From contig CALHGZ010000007.1 of NCBI GenBank assembly GCA_938031175.1, forward strand, positions 66,999-130,998: a DNA stretch of 64,000 nucleotides, in the 5' to 3' direction. Every line of letters starts with the position of its first letter. Position 1 is the stretch's first letter. Of the stretch, positions 1 to 10,480 are shown piece after piece. The notes beneath the pieces were generated by a model. It searched no databases. It was given only the letters and a program-made list of their open reading frames with translations, and was not told the origin of the DNA. Position numbers and translations under genes: made by a program. Origin of the DNA: Candidatus Kapaibacterium sp. (GTDB taxonomy: Bacteria > Bacteroidota > Ignavibacteria > Kapaibacteriales > UBA2268).

Positions 1-7
1 TGAAACA
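1..7. other. Right half of a probable second parS site (cut by window edge)
   Basis: The window opens with TGAAACA directly before the mnmG stop codon. This is the right half of the widely conserved parS sequence TGTTTCACGTGAAACA. The same layout (half-site plus TTA, ten bases differing at one position) occurs at 1911-1920 behind mnmE. The left half lies outside the window, so this is an inference. Confidence 0.5.
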
Positions 8-1870
8 TTATTTCAAATATAGTGATAATATCGAAACATCAGAAGCAGAAACACCAGGAATTCTTGAAGCCTGACCTAAAGAAGTTGGTCTGATTTTGCT
101 TAATTTTTCTCTTCCTTCTTTTGAAAGAGAAGTAAGTACGGTATAGTCAAAATTTTCAGGAATAGGCTTATTTTCATTTTTAAGAAAGACTTCAATCTCC
201 TTTTGTTGACGCTGAATATAGCCCTCATATTTGATATTGATTTCGACCTGTTCTAAGACTCTTTCGTTGTTGAAAATTTTTTTTAATTCGAAATTTTTCT
301 CCGGGATTAGTTTAATTAACTCTTTGAGTTTTACTGCACTTCGTTTTGTAATAGTGAATAAATCTGTAGTTTCAATGACTTTATTTTCTCCAATTGATTC
401 TAAATACGGATTCAGAATTTGTGTTGTTAATTTAGTACTTTTTAAAATCTCTTCAGCTTTATCAATCAAAATTTTAATCTGTCCGATTTTATTGTAAATT
501 TCTTCCGGAATCAATCCGAATTCATAGCCATATTTCATTAAACGTAAATCTGCATTATCTTTTCTGAGAAGCAATCTATATTCAGCGAGTGAGGTGAATA
601 TTCTGTATGGCTCTTCCGTGCTTTTATTGACTAAATCATCAATTAAGACTCCTATATAAGCTTCAGAACGTTTAAGTTTAAATTCTTGTTCATTTCGTAT
701 TTTCAAAGCGGCATTTATACCGGCTATAATACCTTGTGCAGCAGCTTCTTCGTAGCCGGATGTACCATTAATTTGACCAGCAAAGTATAATCCTTCAATT
801 AATTTTGTTTCTAATGTATGCTTCAGTTGGTACGGATAGAAAAAATCATATTCAATTGCATAGCCTGGACGTAACATTTTTACATTTTCTAATCCGGGTA
901 TAGTTTTTAAACCCTCAAATTGGACATCTTCTGGCAAACTTGTCGAAAAACCGTTGACGTAAATGGATTGAGTATAGAGAGCTTCAGGTTCAAGCACTAT
1001 TTTGTGAGACTGCCGATCAGCGAAGCGATAGATTTTGTCCTCTATCGAAGGGCAATACCTTGGACCGACACCATGGATTAATCCTGTGAACATAGGTGAA
1101 CGGTCAAAACCAGTGCGTAAGATATCACATGTTTTGGAGTTAGTCTGAGTAGAATAGCATAAAATTCTATTACGTACCATCGGTGTTCTGAAGGAAAAGG
1201 GTTCAGGCTCATCATCGCCATAAGCAGGTTCTACTTTTGAATAGTCGATGGAATCAATGTGTATGCGTGGGGGTGTACCGGTTTTTAATCTTCCAGATTC
1301 GAAACCATATTTTTGAAGTGATTCAGTAATGTTATAAGCAGCAGGTTCACCAAATCTACCGCCGGGAGTAGCTTTGGGGCCTGTCCACATTATACCGTTG
1401 AGAAAAGTACCAGCGCAAAAAATAACAGCTTTGCAATGAAGAATTTCATTATCCTTTGTTAATATCCCCTTTACTTTATCTTTTTCAATTAAAATCTCTT
1501 TTACAGTATTGGTAATTATGGTTAAATGGTTGAGCTTTTTTAGATAGTTCAAAACATATAGAGGATATAAGTTTTTGTCAATTTGACAACGAGGCGACCA
1601 AACAGCAGGTCCTTTTGATTTATTTAGTGTTTTAAATTGTATACCGCCGAGGTCGGCAAGATAACCAATCGCTCCCCCTAAGGCATCAATTTCTTTGGCT
1701 AAATGCCCTTTTGCAGTACCACCAATTGATGGATTGCAGGAAGGTTTACCCATTGTGTATAAATTCATGGTTACGAGTGCAGTTTTGCAAGCCATTTTTG
1801 AAGCTGCATTAGCAGCTTCAATTCCAGCGTGACCACCACCTATTACAACAATATCAAAACAATTGTTCAT
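8..1870 (-). CDS. mnmG: tRNA uridine-5-carboxymethylaminomethyl(34) synthesis enzyme MnmG
   Basis: MnmG is the FAD/NADH enzyme that, with MnmE, installs the (carboxymethyl)aminomethyl group on wobble U34 of certain tRNAs in the cytoplasm. The N-terminal FAD-binding motif GGGHAG is at residues 11-16, followed by the family's CNPSIGG signature and the IPGV...SIL C-terminal domain that contacts MnmE. With the ATG at 1870 (or 1873) the protein is about 620 residues, the usual length. The open frame extends to 1918, but that extension translates the parS palindrome and is not part of the family, so I reject it. It follows mnmE on the same strand with a 45-50 bp gap. No clear Shine-Dalgarno sequence is seen. 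Confidence 0.96.
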   Translation of the reverse strand: MNNCFDIVVIGGGHAGIEAANAASKMACKTALVTMNLYTMGKPSCNPSIGGTAKGHLAKEIDALGGAIGYLADLGGIQFKTLNKSKGPAVWSPRCQIDKNLYPLYVLNYLKKLNHLTIITNTVKEILIEKDKVKGILTKDNEILHCKAVIFCAGTFLNGIMWTGPKATPGGRFGEPAAYNITESLQKYGFESGRLKTGTPPRIHIDSIDYSKVEPAYGDDEPEPFSFRTPMVRNRILCYSTQTNSKTCDILRTGFDRSPMFTGLIHGVGPRYCPSIEDKIYRFADRQSHKIVLEPEALYTQSIYVNGFSTSLPEDVQFEGLKTIPGLENVKMLRPGYAIEYDFFYPYQLKHTLETKLIEGLYFAGQINGTSGYEEAAAQGIIAGINAALKIRNEQEFKLKRSEAYIGVLIDDLVNKSTEEPYRIFTSLAEYRLLLRKDNADLRLMKYGYEFGLIPEEIYNKIGQIKILIDKAEEILKSTKLTTQILNPYLESIGENKVIETTDLFTITKRSAVKLKELIKLIPEKNFELKKIFNNERVLEQVEINIKYEGYIQRQQKEIEVFLKNENKPIPENFDYTVLTSLSKEGREKLSKIRPTSLGQASRIPGVSASDVSILSLYLK

Positions 1871-1901
1871 CATAATTTTTAATAAAAATAAACATGAAAA
1901 A

Positions 1902-1917
1902 TGTTCCACGTGGAACA
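1902..1917. promoter_or_regulatory. parS centromere-like site (ParB binding)
   Basis: TGTTCCACGTGGAACA is a perfect 16-bp palindrome (18 bp, 1901-1918, with the flanking A and T). It fits the bacterial parS consensus TGTTNCACGTGNAACA. It lies directly after the mnmE stop codon and inside the mnmE-mnmG gap. In many bacteria mnmE-mnmG-rsmG-parA-parB are linked near oriC, so parAB is expected to the left of the window. Confidence 0.88.
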
Positions 1918-3282
1918 TTATTTACCGATACAAAATTTAGAGAAAATAAAATCTAGAATGTCATCATTCCATATTTCTCCGGTAAGTTCGCCGATTTTTT
2001 TTATTGCTTGCCGTACGTCGATTGCAATTAACTCATTTTCTGAATTATGTTTTATAGCATCAATTGCTGAATCCAGATTTTTTATTATTTCTGACAATAT
2101 TAAGTAATGCCGTTGATTAATTAGAATATCTTTTGTTCTATCTATACTGTTCAAAGCTAGTTCATCAATTTTAGATAATATGTTTTCTATACCGATTAAT
2201 TTTTTTGCGGAAATTAAATATTCGTTATCGCTTAATTCGATTTTATCGATTGATAAATTTTCGATTAAATCAATTTTATTTTGCAATAACAAAATATTTG
2301 ATTTATAATTATCTTTAATTATCTTTATTAAATTGTAAGAATGCTTTCTCCCTTTGGTTATATCGTTAATAATTAATATTACATCGGATTGTTCCAAAAC
2401 ATTTCCTGCAAGTCTAATTCCTTCAATTTCAATTATATCATTGGTATTACGAATACCGGCGGTATCAAATATATTGATAGCTAAATTATTTCTGAATATG
2501 GTTTCTTGCAGATAATCTCGCGTAGTGCCGGGAATATCACTTACAATAGCCCTTTCACGTTTTAAAATAGCATTGAATAAAGTTGATTTTCCGCTGTTTG
2601 GATAGCCTGCAATGCTGACATAATAGCCTGAACGCAGGATTTGAGCAGAATGGTAAGAATCGGTCAACTCTTTGCAATAATTTATGGTGTCTTTTATGAT
2701 TTTTATCATCTGGTCTTTGTCAATTAGTTCAATATCCTCTTCGGCAAAGTCGAGTTCGAGCTCCAAAAGGGAAGCAATTTTGATAAGGTCGTGCCTTAAT
2801 TCCATAATTCTCTTATTAAATCCACCGTATAATTGCCTTGCAGCGGTTCTGATACCAGCAACTGATGAAGAATGAATTATATCGGCTACAGCTTCAGCTT
2901 GCATAAGATTAATTTTCCCATTTAAAAATGCCCTTTTAGTAAATTCTCCAGCTTCAGCGAGCCTTGCGCCATTATCAATTAGTGATTTCAATATGCTATC
3001 AACGACTAAATAGCCTCCGTGAGATGATATTTCTGCTACATCTTCGCCAGTATAAGAATTAGGTGCTCTAAATATGGCAACTGTAACAGTATCAATCAAT
3101 TCGTCATTGTTATAGATGTATCCGTAATGAATCGTGTGGCTTTGTGATGTTCTTAAATCATTGTTGCTTTTGAAGATAGAAGATACTATATTAAAAGCAT
3201 CTTTGCCAGATACTCTAATTACGGATATACCACCAATGCCAGGTGGAGTTGCTAATGCACATATTGTATCTTCTTTTGACAT
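1918..3282 (-). CDS. mnmE: tRNA modification GTPase MnmE
   Basis: MnmE is the GTP- and folate-dependent partner of MnmG in wobble-uridine modification. The protein has the N-terminal tetrahydrofolate-binding domain, a helical domain, and an inserted G domain: P-loop GYPNSGKS at about 226-233, DTAG at 273-276 and NKID at 335-338. It ends in the diagnostic CIGK motif, whose cysteine is needed for modification. The start is the ATG at 3282; a TTG one codon upstream is less likely. The 454-residue length is normal. It is divergent from the lhgO-like gene (76 bp gap) and heads the mnmE-mnmG unit; its stop codon abuts parS. Confidence 0.97.
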   Translation of the reverse strand: MSKEDTICALATPPGIGGISVIRVSGKDAFNIVSSIFKSNNDLRTSQSHTIHYGYIYNNDELIDTVTVAIFRAPNSYTGEDVAEISSHGGYLVVDSILKSLIDNGARLAEAGEFTKRAFLNGKINLMQAEAVADIIHSSSVAGIRTAARQLYGGFNKRIMELRHDLIKIASLLELELDFAEEDIELIDKDQMIKIIKDTINYCKELTDSYHSAQILRSGYYVSIAGYPNSGKSTLFNAILKRERAIVSDIPGTTRDYLQETIFRNNLAINIFDTAGIRNTNDIIEIEGIRLAGNVLEQSDVILIINDITKGRKHSYNLIKIIKDNYKSNILLLQNKIDLIENLSIDKIELSDNEYLISAKKLIGIENILSKIDELALNSIDRTKDILINQRHYLILSEIIKNLDSAIDAIKHNSENELIAIDVRQAIKKIGELTGEIWNDDILDFIFSKFCIGK

Positions 3283-3358
3283 CAACTTTCTTTATTGCTT
3301 AATTAATTAAAATCAGTTAAATTAACGTTTTTTTAAGGATAATCTTGCAAAAGCAGGT

Positions 3359-4474
3359 ATGGAACTTGTAATAATCGGTGGTGGTGTAGTTGGTTTAGCT
3401 TGTGCAATGGTGGCTTCTGAAAGTGGAATCGAAACTATTTTGATAGAAAAGCACAATAATTTTGGTATAGAAACAAGTTCGAGAAATAGCGAGGTTATTC
3501 ACTCTGGAATTTATTACCCTGAAAATACACTGAAAGCCAAGCTTTGTGTCGAAGCTAATAGAAATTTGTACGATTGGTGTGAAAAGTATAATATCCCTCA
3601 TCGAAGAACAGGAAAATTCATAATTGCAATCGATGATTCTGAATTACCTGAATTATTGAAATTATATGAACAGGCAAAAGTCAATGGAGTTGAGGGGATC
3701 GAATTGGTAGATGAGTCGATTATAAAAGGGGAAGAACCAAATATAAAGGCAATTGCAGCTCTTTGGTCTCCCAATACTGGCATTATTGATTCTCATTCAT
3801 TGATGAATTCATATTTTCAACTTGCAAAGGAAAAAGGTGCATTGTTCGCATTTAATCATCAAGTAATTGGCATTAAGAGATATAAAAGCTCGTATTTACT
3901 TGAAGTTAAGGATATTGGCGGAAATATTTTCGAAATTGAAAGTAAGTATATTATTAATTCAGCTGGTTTGAATTCAGATGAAATAGCTTCATTAGCTGGT
4001 ATTGATATTAAAGAAGCCGGTTACGTTCTTTATTATTGTAAAGGTAGTTATTTTCGATTGAAACCGTCAAAAAAAGGTATAGTTAGACATTTAATTTATC
4101 CTGTTCCACCAGCAAATATGACAAGTCTTGGAATTCACGTAACATTAGATTTGATGGGCTATGTCAAATTTGGTCCTGATGTGGAATACTTGAATAATCG
4201 TATAAAAGATTATAAAGTAGATGAACAAGCAAAAGAGAAGTTCTTTCTTTCTGTTTCGAGATATTTAAATAATATAGAGCCAGACGATTTATTACCCGAC
4301 CAAGCTGGAATCAGAGCAAAATTGCAAGGTCCAGGAATGCCATATCGCGATTTTATAATAAAAGAAGAAAGTCAACGTGGTCTGCCAGGATTCATAAATC
4401 TAATAGGAATTGACTCACCCGGTTTAACCTGCTCATTGGAAATAGCAAAACTCGCTGTGAATTATATTAATTAG
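3359..4474 (+). CDS. lhgO: FAD-dependent oxidoreductase, L-2-hydroxyglutarate dehydrogenase/oxidase family
   Basis: This is a DAO-superfamily flavoenzyme. The Rossmann motif GGGVVG is at residues 7-12, followed by the SRNSEVIHSGIYY block (41-53) typical of the LhgO/L2HGDH family, and the C-terminal GIDSPGLTCS motif near residue 350 that contacts FAD. Family members oxidise L-2-hydroxyglutarate to 2-oxoglutarate and pass electrons to the quinone pool or oxygen, which would fit the TCA-rich window. At 371 residues it is slightly shorter than E. coli LhgO. Substrate is inferred from family; a glycerol-3-phosphate dehydrogenase-like activity cannot be excluded. It is the first gene of a possible three-gene run with 4532 and 4839. 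Confidence 0.82.
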   Translation: MELVIIGGGVVGLACAMVASESGIETILIEKHNNFGIETSSRNSEVIHSGIYYPENTLKAKLCVEANRNLYDWCEKYNIPHRRTGKFIIAIDDSELPELLKLYEQAKVNGVEGIELVDESIIKGEEPNIKAIAALWSPNTGIIDSHSLMNSYFQLAKEKGALFAFNHQVIGIKRYKSSYLLEVKDIGGNIFEIESKYIINSAGLNSDEIASLAGIDIKEAGYVLYYCKGSYFRLKPSKKGIVRHLIYPVPPANMTSLGIHVTLDLMGYVKFGPDVEYLNNRIKDYKVDEQAKEKFFLSVSRYLNNIEPDDLLPDQAGIRAKLQGPGMPYRDFIIKEESQRGLPGFINLIGIDSPGLTCSLEIAKLAVNYIN

Positions 4475-4531
4475 ACTTATGGCATAAATTTTGCTTAGAA
4501 ATTCTTAATTCGTTATTCGTTTCAATTACTT

Positions 4532-4831
4532 ATGAAATTATTGAATAAACAGTTACAAAAAAAGATTTTTAAAACTATTGAAGATTATTTCGGAAGTCGA
4601 GATGCTTTTTCATTGTATTTTCTTGGTATTCCAAAAGATTCTGAATTTTCAATTGATATTGGAATTAAATGCCAAAGTCATCTTACTTTCTTTGATATTA
4701 GTAATATCGAATATTACTTAAATCAAAAAATTCATAATTATGAATTTACACTAATTCATATAGATAAATTAAACATTGTAATTCAAAAGTTTTTTTTGGC
4801 TACATCTTCAACATTGACAAATATTAAGTGA
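4532..4831 (+). CDS. Small protein resembling a degenerate nucleotidyltransferase
   Basis: This 99-residue protein has no confident family. The arrangement (hydrophobic LYFLG strand, a SIDIGIK segment at about 36-42, an amphipathic helix, then YEFTLIHIDKL) resembles the small MNT/NTase fold, in which GSR and SDIDL carry the catalytic residues. Here the glycine-serine loop and the second aspartate of DxD are absent, so if it is an NTase it is inactive. It lies 57 bp after the lhgO-like gene and 7 bp before the large glycosyltransferase gene, so it is probably cotranscribed with the latter. The family suggestion is weak. Confidence 0.6.
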   Translation: MKLLNKQLQKKIFKTIEDYFGSRDAFSLYFLGIPKDSEFSIDIGIKCQSHLTFFDISNIEYYLNQKIHNYEFTLIHIDKLNIVIQKFFLATSSTLTNIK

Positions 4832-4838
4832 GATAAAG

Positions 4839-7352
4839 ATGAACGGAGAATTTTTAATTTACAATAATAATGAAGGCAAAGGCACCAATGAATTGAAAAA
4901 AGCTACTGGTGTTTTACCTTCCCCTCTTCCTCAGCCATTGCTTCTGAATCTCGGTTGTGGTACCGATATTCGTGAAGGTTTTATTAATATTGACCTTTAT
5001 AGCGAGGATCCAAGGGTTGTATATATGGATTTACGCAAATTGGATTTACCCGATAATTGTGTCGATCTTATACTTGCTTCTGATGTATTAATGCAATTTT
5101 CACATCGTGAAATAGGCAATGTACTTAAGGAATGGAGTCGTGTGCTTAAGCCAAAAGGCGATATTATAATAAGATGCCCATCCCTTTATCTGCAAGCGAA
5201 AGCTTATTTGGAAAAAGTATGGAATGCTGATGTAGCCTCTTATATGATTTTTGGTCCTCAAAAACGCGAAAATGAGTACTACTTTTGTGCTTTCGATAAA
5301 GAATCAATAACAAGGCATCTAAATAATGCAGGATTTGAAATTGAAGAAATAGCTGAGATTGATATTCCTCAAAACCAAGGATTTGAAAATTTGAATATGA
5401 CTATTAAAGCAAAAAAAAGATTGGATATTAAAAAGACATTCAATGGAGATCTTACACTTTTTGGCAAAAATAGCGATTTTGAGACCGAGGATGAAAGTCA
5501 GCCGCCACAAATTTCTGAAATACCAGTAAGCATAGATAAAAAGCAATTTATCGAGAGTGGGGAATTTTTAAAATTTGGGGTAGCACCAGAAAATGCTAAG
5601 CTGAATTTAGTATGGGAGGGATCGCAATTTGTATATCATTCGCTTGCACTTATTAATCGTGAAATATGTTATCAATTATTGAATACTGGTTTAGTCAATC
5701 TAACAATTGTGCCCTATGAAAATGAGCAGTTTTCTCCCGAATTGGATATGAAATATATTAAGCTTTTTGCAAATGATATCAGAGTTAAACCTAAAGCTGA
5801 TGAGAAAATTGCTAGACTACCTTATTGCTGGGTTCGACATCAATGGCCACCCCAAAAAGAAGAACCAAAGGGAGCTAAGTGGATTATTATGCAACCTTGG
5901 GAATTTACTGCTCATAGAGTTGATTTTATCAATATTTTTAAAAAAGCTGATGAAATTTGGACTCCATCAATTTATTCCCGTAATACATTTATTAATTCAG
6001 GTATTGAATTCAATAAAGTCCAAGTAATTCCTAACGGAATAGATCCTGAACTTTTCAAACCATATGGTGATAAATATTCATTAAGCACAGAGAAAAAATT
6101 CAAAATGCTTTTCGTTGGCGGTACAATTTTCCGTAAAGGAATAGATTTGTTGCTACGTGCATATACAGAGATATTTACTGCAGAAGACGATATTTGCCTT
6201 GTTATTAAAGATATGGGCGGTCATACATTTTATAAAGATCGCAACATTGCCGAAGAAGTGAAGAGATTGCGTGATAAACCCAATGCACCGGAAATCATTT
6301 ATATTGATGAAGATTTAAGTGAATCTCAAATTGCAGCTCTTTATCGAACCTGTAATATATTCGTATCTCCATATCGAGGTGAAGGATTCTCATTACCCAC
6401 TCTCGAAGCAATGGCTTCAGGTTTACCTGTGCTTGTAACAAAAGGCGGTGCTACTGACGATTTTGTTGATGAAGAAGTTGGATGGCTTATTCCTGCAACA
6501 AAACTGAACTTAGGAGATGTTCTTGATGGGATGCAACTTACAGGTAATGCCGAACTACTGGAACCAGACTATGATATGCTTAAAAATACTATGAGAGAAA
6601 TATACAGCAATCCTGCCGAAGTATATAGAACCGGTCTTATTGCTTCAGCAAGAGCAAGAAAATTATGGACGTGGCGAAATTCTGCTCTTAAAGTGCTTGC
6701 TCGACTCGATGTTTTATATGATATAAATTTGGCTGCCGAAGCCGATAAAATTCTTCCTAAATTTGATGATTATGCTATAAGAGCAGGCGAAGCAGAACGT
6801 GAATTTCTAAATGCTAATTATCAAATAGCCGAAAAGTTGTTTAGAGATGTGCTAGCACAAAAGGGGATTGATGAGAAAATACGTGTTCACTGCATTGCAC
6901 GATTAATTCAATTAGCTCTTAGGAAATATGATTTAAAGAATGCTGATATGCTTCTTGAGGATCTCGCAAATTTAGAAAATCAGCCGATAAAATTTTATCT
7001 AAGCGCCAAAATATACGATGCAAAAGAAGACTATATTTCCGCTTTGGAGGAAATAACCAAATTTTTAGATCAATGGAAATCTATTCGTTATGACATTACA
7101 ATCAATTTAAGTCATGACGAAGTGCTTGTATTTACAGCTGATTTGCTTTGCAAATCGGAAGATTATGATGGTGCTTTACAATTATATAGCGAAGCACTAA
7201 GAATAAATCCCGAAAATGCGTATGCTTGTTTGGGAGCCGGTATCTGTTTCAAAAAAATCGGTGCTAAAGACGAAGCCAAAGAAATGCTTCAATGGGCTAT
7301 TACTTTAAACCCCAATTTGGAAGAAGCGAAAAACGAACTTATGTTTTTATAA
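4839..7352 (+). CDS. Fusion: SAM methyltransferase, GT4 glycosyltransferase and TPR repeats
   Basis: Three modules lie in one 837-residue chain. Residues about 33-165 are a class I methyltransferase (type 11), with the SAM motif LNLGCG at 36-41. Residues about 230-610 are a GT-B glycosyltransferase of family GT4, with NGID near 399 and the donor-binding EGFSLPTLEA motif near 515-524. The rest is TPR-like helical repeats, the last at about 775-832. There is no signal peptide or membrane segment, so it acts in the cytoplasm. Such fusions usually modify glycans or glycosylate proteins; the substrate is unknown. It is preceded at 7 bp by the small NTase-like gene. No terminator is visible behind it. 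Confidence 0.85.
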   Translation: MNGEFLIYNNNEGKGTNELKKATGVLPSPLPQPLLLNLGCGTDIREGFINIDLYSEDPRVVYMDLRKLDLPDNCVDLILASDVLMQFSHREIGNVLKEWSRVLKPKGDIIIRCPSLYLQAKAYLEKVWNADVASYMIFGPQKRENEYYFCAFDKESITRHLNNAGFEIEEIAEIDIPQNQGFENLNMTIKAKKRLDIKKTFNGDLTLFGKNSDFETEDESQPPQISEIPVSIDKKQFIESGEFLKFGVAPENAKLNLVWEGSQFVYHSLALINREICYQLLNTGLVNLTIVPYENEQFSPELDMKYIKLFANDIRVKPKADEKIARLPYCWVRHQWPPQKEEPKGAKWIIMQPWEFTAHRVDFINIFKKADEIWTPSIYSRNTFINSGIEFNKVQVIPNGIDPELFKPYGDKYSLSTEKKFKMLFVGGTIFRKGIDLLLRAYTEIFTAEDDICLVIKDMGGHTFYKDRNIAEEVKRLRDKPNAPEIIYIDEDLSESQIAALYRTCNIFVSPYRGEGFSLPTLEAMASGLPVLVTKGGATDDFVDEEVGWLIPATKLNLGDVLDGMQLTGNAELLEPDYDMLKNTMREIYSNPAEVYRTGLIASARARKLWTWRNSALKVLARLDVLYDINLAAEADKILPKFDDYAIRAGEAEREFLNANYQIAEKLFRDVLAQKGIDEKIRVHCIARLIQLALRKYDLKNADMLLEDLANLENQPIKFYLSAKIYDAKEDYISALEEITKFLDQWKSIRYDITINLSHDEVLVFTADLLCKSEDYDGALQLYSEALRINPENAYACLGAGICFKKIGAKDEAKEMLQWAITLNPNLEEAKNELMFL

Positions 7353-7654
7353 ATTATAAAATCATTTGAAGTTAAGCTGAAAGCTATATATTAAATAATT
7401 TGTTGTTTCTTGGTTACTTTCGTTGCAATAGTTCATGATTAATCACTTTTGTCCTGTTCTTAAGGCATATTAATTAATGACACTTTTGAACTAAATCTAA
7501 TTTTAATCGAATAAAAGATTTTTATCCTCTAAAATTTAAAATCTTATATGTAAAGATTTTATATATATCGTCATCATTTCTCATCGCATATTTTACATGC
7601 CACTTACGAATAGCGGTTTTCTAATGTTTTATTTCGAGCATAAATATCGACTTA
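7353..7654. other. Convergent intergenic region without recognised features
   Basis: This 302-bp AT-rich spacer separates the 3' ends of the methyltransferase-GT fusion (plus) and the IgGFc-domain T9SS protein (minus). I see no hairpin with a T-tract, no ORF of note and no repeat. Confidence 0.6.
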
Positions 7655-10054
7655 CTATATTTTCACGAACAAAAATGTAGTTATAGTTGCTTTAATACGC
7701 AGTTTAATTATATAAAGACCATTCTGTATATTTTCGATATTAATCGTTGTCAGATTTCCTTTTTTTTGCAAATTTTCATTGATTTGGATCATTCTTCCTG
7801 TAAGATCATAAATTTGGTACTCAAAATCATCAGTTACATAGCCGTTATGTTCGATGATAATATATTTCCCAGCAGGATTTGGATATATTCTAAATTTATT
7901 GTAGCTGGTAGATTCTTGAACGCTGACTTGTGGTATGCCTTTACCTTTCCAAACAGTTGGATATGATTTTTCTTGATTGCCGACTTTAGCCACTAAATTG
8001 ACTATAATTTCATAGTCTTTTGCTTCTGTCGGCGAGAAACAAGCAGATTTGAAGTACACGGATTTCCCGGCAGCTAAATTATATGGAAGTTGGGGTACTG
8101 TAGGTTCAGTTATTGAGAATGGAGCTAAAAGGTCCTCGAATCTCAACAATGTAATTTCCTGAGTGCCAATATTTTCGATTTTGATTCCACCTTGGACATC
8201 AGAACAAATTGTTTCACCTATTTTGACATCACCAGCATCCCAATCTTCAATATTTAAGCCATCGGTAGTACTACCATCGTAAAATAGGCTATCAAAGGCA
8301 ATATTTCCAGCTCTATCTAATGCGTAGAAATAGGCAACTGCAGGTTTTTCAAGGTCAATTACGTTGAATTGTACTTCTAATTGATAAATTCCTTCGCTTG
8401 GGTCGAAATCGATATATGTCATTTCAATATTCTTTGAGCGTTGGTCTAAGATGATTTTGCTAATACCTTGATCTCTTTGCTCAAATTTGGGTTGTCCGTT
8501 GCGATTCTCTGTAACTTTTACTAAATAGGGATTTTCATTATTGAGCCATTCAATTAAAGGTGGCAATTCGTCGAATTCGTCTATTTTGTTCAAACCGGTA
8601 GTCATCATCCAGCAATAGACATTTTGTTGGCTAAAGCCGTTGATATAGCCAGCTAATTTAGTGTTGGAAGTAATTTTGCGATTACCTTTACCACCAAGTA
8701 CAAATTCTCGATACCAGTAGACATTAGTACCTGGGATATTGTTTTGCTCAATATCGTCGAGTTCGTAATTTCCGATTTTTATTGATTTCAGTAGTTTGTG
8801 GTCTTTATCATTTGGGTCACCAATAGCAAATATTGCCACTTCGTTAAGATTAAATCCCGATTGAACAGCGGTTTGTAATATAGTGGAGGGTACATACTGT
8901 TCGACAGGTGGTATAACAACCATTACTGGTTTCCAATTTTTGTCATCATCCCACGGTCGCGAATAAGCATATTGCATCAGTAATACTGGTTTATCAGCTT
9001 CCCAGTATGATAAGCCACGTATTGACTCCTTTTGAACGCCAGGTTGAATATTTTCACCGTTGTAATCGAAGAAATCTCCAGCTTTTTGTAGTGTTCCACT
9101 CATTTGATTTATTAGTTTTTTTGTGTTAATATCATAATATTTTACACTCCAGTTTGTGTTGTCCTGCGAAGCAACGAGTCGAAAGTAATCACCTTTATTT
9201 TGACGTTTAAATTCAATAGTTGCAAAACGCTTTCCCCAGCTTTGTACAGCTGGAATCATTTCGATTAAGTATTGACGTCCTTCATCGGAATTAATGGGGA
9301 TCATTGCTCTTATATGGAAAGAGACAAGCCCGATAGGTTTATCAGCTGTTATAATTGTACCGGTCATATCAAAATCTTTTGTTCTACCGGTACCTCTTAC
9401 TAAAAATGCTTCACCACGATTGAGTTTAGCGGTGATTGTTTCTCCAATTTTTTTCCCTTTGGCGGTATATTTAAGATTACCTTCGCCTTTGCCCTTAAGA
9501 TCAATTGTTATGTTGGTATTGTCTTTTGATGCAATGACGACGAATCCGTTTGCTCTATTAAGATTTCCTTCGTTAACATCGGTATAAGAACAATTAATTA
9601 CTTTATTGCCCCAAGCAGAGGTAGGCAAAGCCATATAACCTTCAGCTGAAAATTCCTTCACTGATATTACCCACACAGCAATATCAACATTGGAAGAGAT
9701 TCTTATGACATTTTTTGAAACAACTTCGCTTTCTTCTATTTCATAATTGTTAAGAAAAGAGTGGTCATTAGATGAAAAAATAAAGGGATTGAATGCTGTA
9801 ATTGCAAAGTTTAACGATGTACCTGTACTTAAGTCCTCAAAATTTACTTCACCATTTTGATAGGAGAGTATGTAAATAGCAAATTCCAATGATCTCATAT
9901 TTGCAGCAGTAACTTCATTTTGAGGGAATACAACGAAAAACTCTTTACCTAAATTAGAATTATTAAGCTGATATGTTAATGGCTCGAACTGGGCATTGCA
10001 GAAATTGTATATAGCCAAAAGCAATGTAAAGCAAAAAATTATCTGCTGTTTCAT
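7655..10054 (-). CDS. T9SS-secreted protein with IgGFc-binding-type N-terminal domain
   Basis: A signal peptide (residues 1-21, ending CNA) is followed by a domain resembling the IgGFc-binding protein N-terminal family: GKEFFVVFPQNE near 36, VTDxNVxV-like strands, and repeated beta segments to about 400. A linker with further beta domains leads to a C-terminal type A T9SS sorting domain of about 75 residues (FRIYPNPAGKY ... YDLTGR ... NGLYIIKL). The protein is therefore expected on the cell surface or released after cleavage by the PorU sortase. A good Shine-Dalgarno (AAAGGAG) precedes the ATG. The IgG-binding name is historical for the family; the ligand here is unknown. Confidence 0.82.
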   Translation of the reverse strand: MKQQIIFCFTLLLAIYNFCNAQFEPLTYQLNNSNLGKEFFVVFPQNEVTAANMRSLEFAIYILSYQNGEVNFEDLSTGTSLNFAITAFNPFIFSSNDHSFLNNYEIEESEVVSKNVIRISSNVDIAVWVISVKEFSAEGYMALPTSAWGNKVINCSYTDVNEGNLNRANGFVVIASKDNTNITIDLKGKGEGNLKYTAKGKKIGETITAKLNRGEAFLVRGTGRTKDFDMTGTIITADKPIGLVSFHIRAMIPINSDEGRQYLIEMIPAVQSWGKRFATIEFKRQNKGDYFRLVASQDNTNWSVKYYDINTKKLINQMSGTLQKAGDFFDYNGENIQPGVQKESIRGLSYWEADKPVLLMQYAYSRPWDDDKNWKPVMVVIPPVEQYVPSTILQTAVQSGFNLNEVAIFAIGDPNDKDHKLLKSIKIGNYELDDIEQNNIPGTNVYWYREFVLGGKGNRKITSNTKLAGYINGFSQQNVYCWMMTTGLNKIDEFDELPPLIEWLNNENPYLVKVTENRNGQPKFEQRDQGISKIILDQRSKNIEMTYIDFDPSEGIYQLEVQFNVIDLEKPAVAYFYALDRAGNIAFDSLFYDGSTTDGLNIEDWDAGDVKIGETICSDVQGGIKIENIGTQEITLLRFEDLLAPFSITEPTVPQLPYNLAAGKSVYFKSACFSPTEAKDYEIIVNLVAKVGNQEKSYPTVWKGKGIPQVSVQESTSYNKFRIYPNPAGKYIIIEHNGYVTDDFEYQIYDLTGRMIQINENLQKKGNLTTINIENIQNGLYIIKLRIKATITTFLFVKI

Positions 10055-10384
10055 TGTATTTCTCCTTTAATACAAATAAAACATAAATTTATCTAAACAA
10101 TATATTAAATTTTTCATAATTTTAACAGTAAAATCGGACAATTATTAATACGGATGTGTGTCAAAAATTAAAAATTTAGAAAATTGTTTATAATTGATAT
10201 ACATGGGGGAAAAAACGATTTTATCAAAACAAGACTTATAATACCTGTTAGATGAAAAAAATCGATTATAGCCTAAATATGCGAGGCATTTTTTTGAGAT
10301 TTAAACAAAAATAATTAAATTTTTTTAATAGTTACTTAAAATATTTAAATTTTTATAAGATAAAAAATTTCTTATAAATTAAAA

Positions 10385-10413
10385 GAACCTCTCCCAAGAA
10401 TTGGGAGAAGTTC
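10385..10413. repeat. 12-bp stem-loop of unknown role
   Basis: GAACCTCTCCCA and TGGGAGAAGTTC form a 12-bp stem with one mismatch and a 5-nt loop. No T-tract follows on either strand, so it is not a typical intrinsic terminator. It is much more GC-rich than its surroundings and could be a small repeat relic or an RNA element. Confidence 0.4.
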
Positions 10414-10480
10414 TAAACCGGGGGCCAAACGAAAAATCGCAACAATTAAATACTATTAAAAATTGTGCCAAAAATAAAAA

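Noticed and set aside
1871-1918. N-terminal extension of mnmG starting in the parS palindrome
   Set aside because: It translates the parS sequence and adds 16 residues with no family match; the ATG at 1870/1873 gives the normal MnmG N-terminus.
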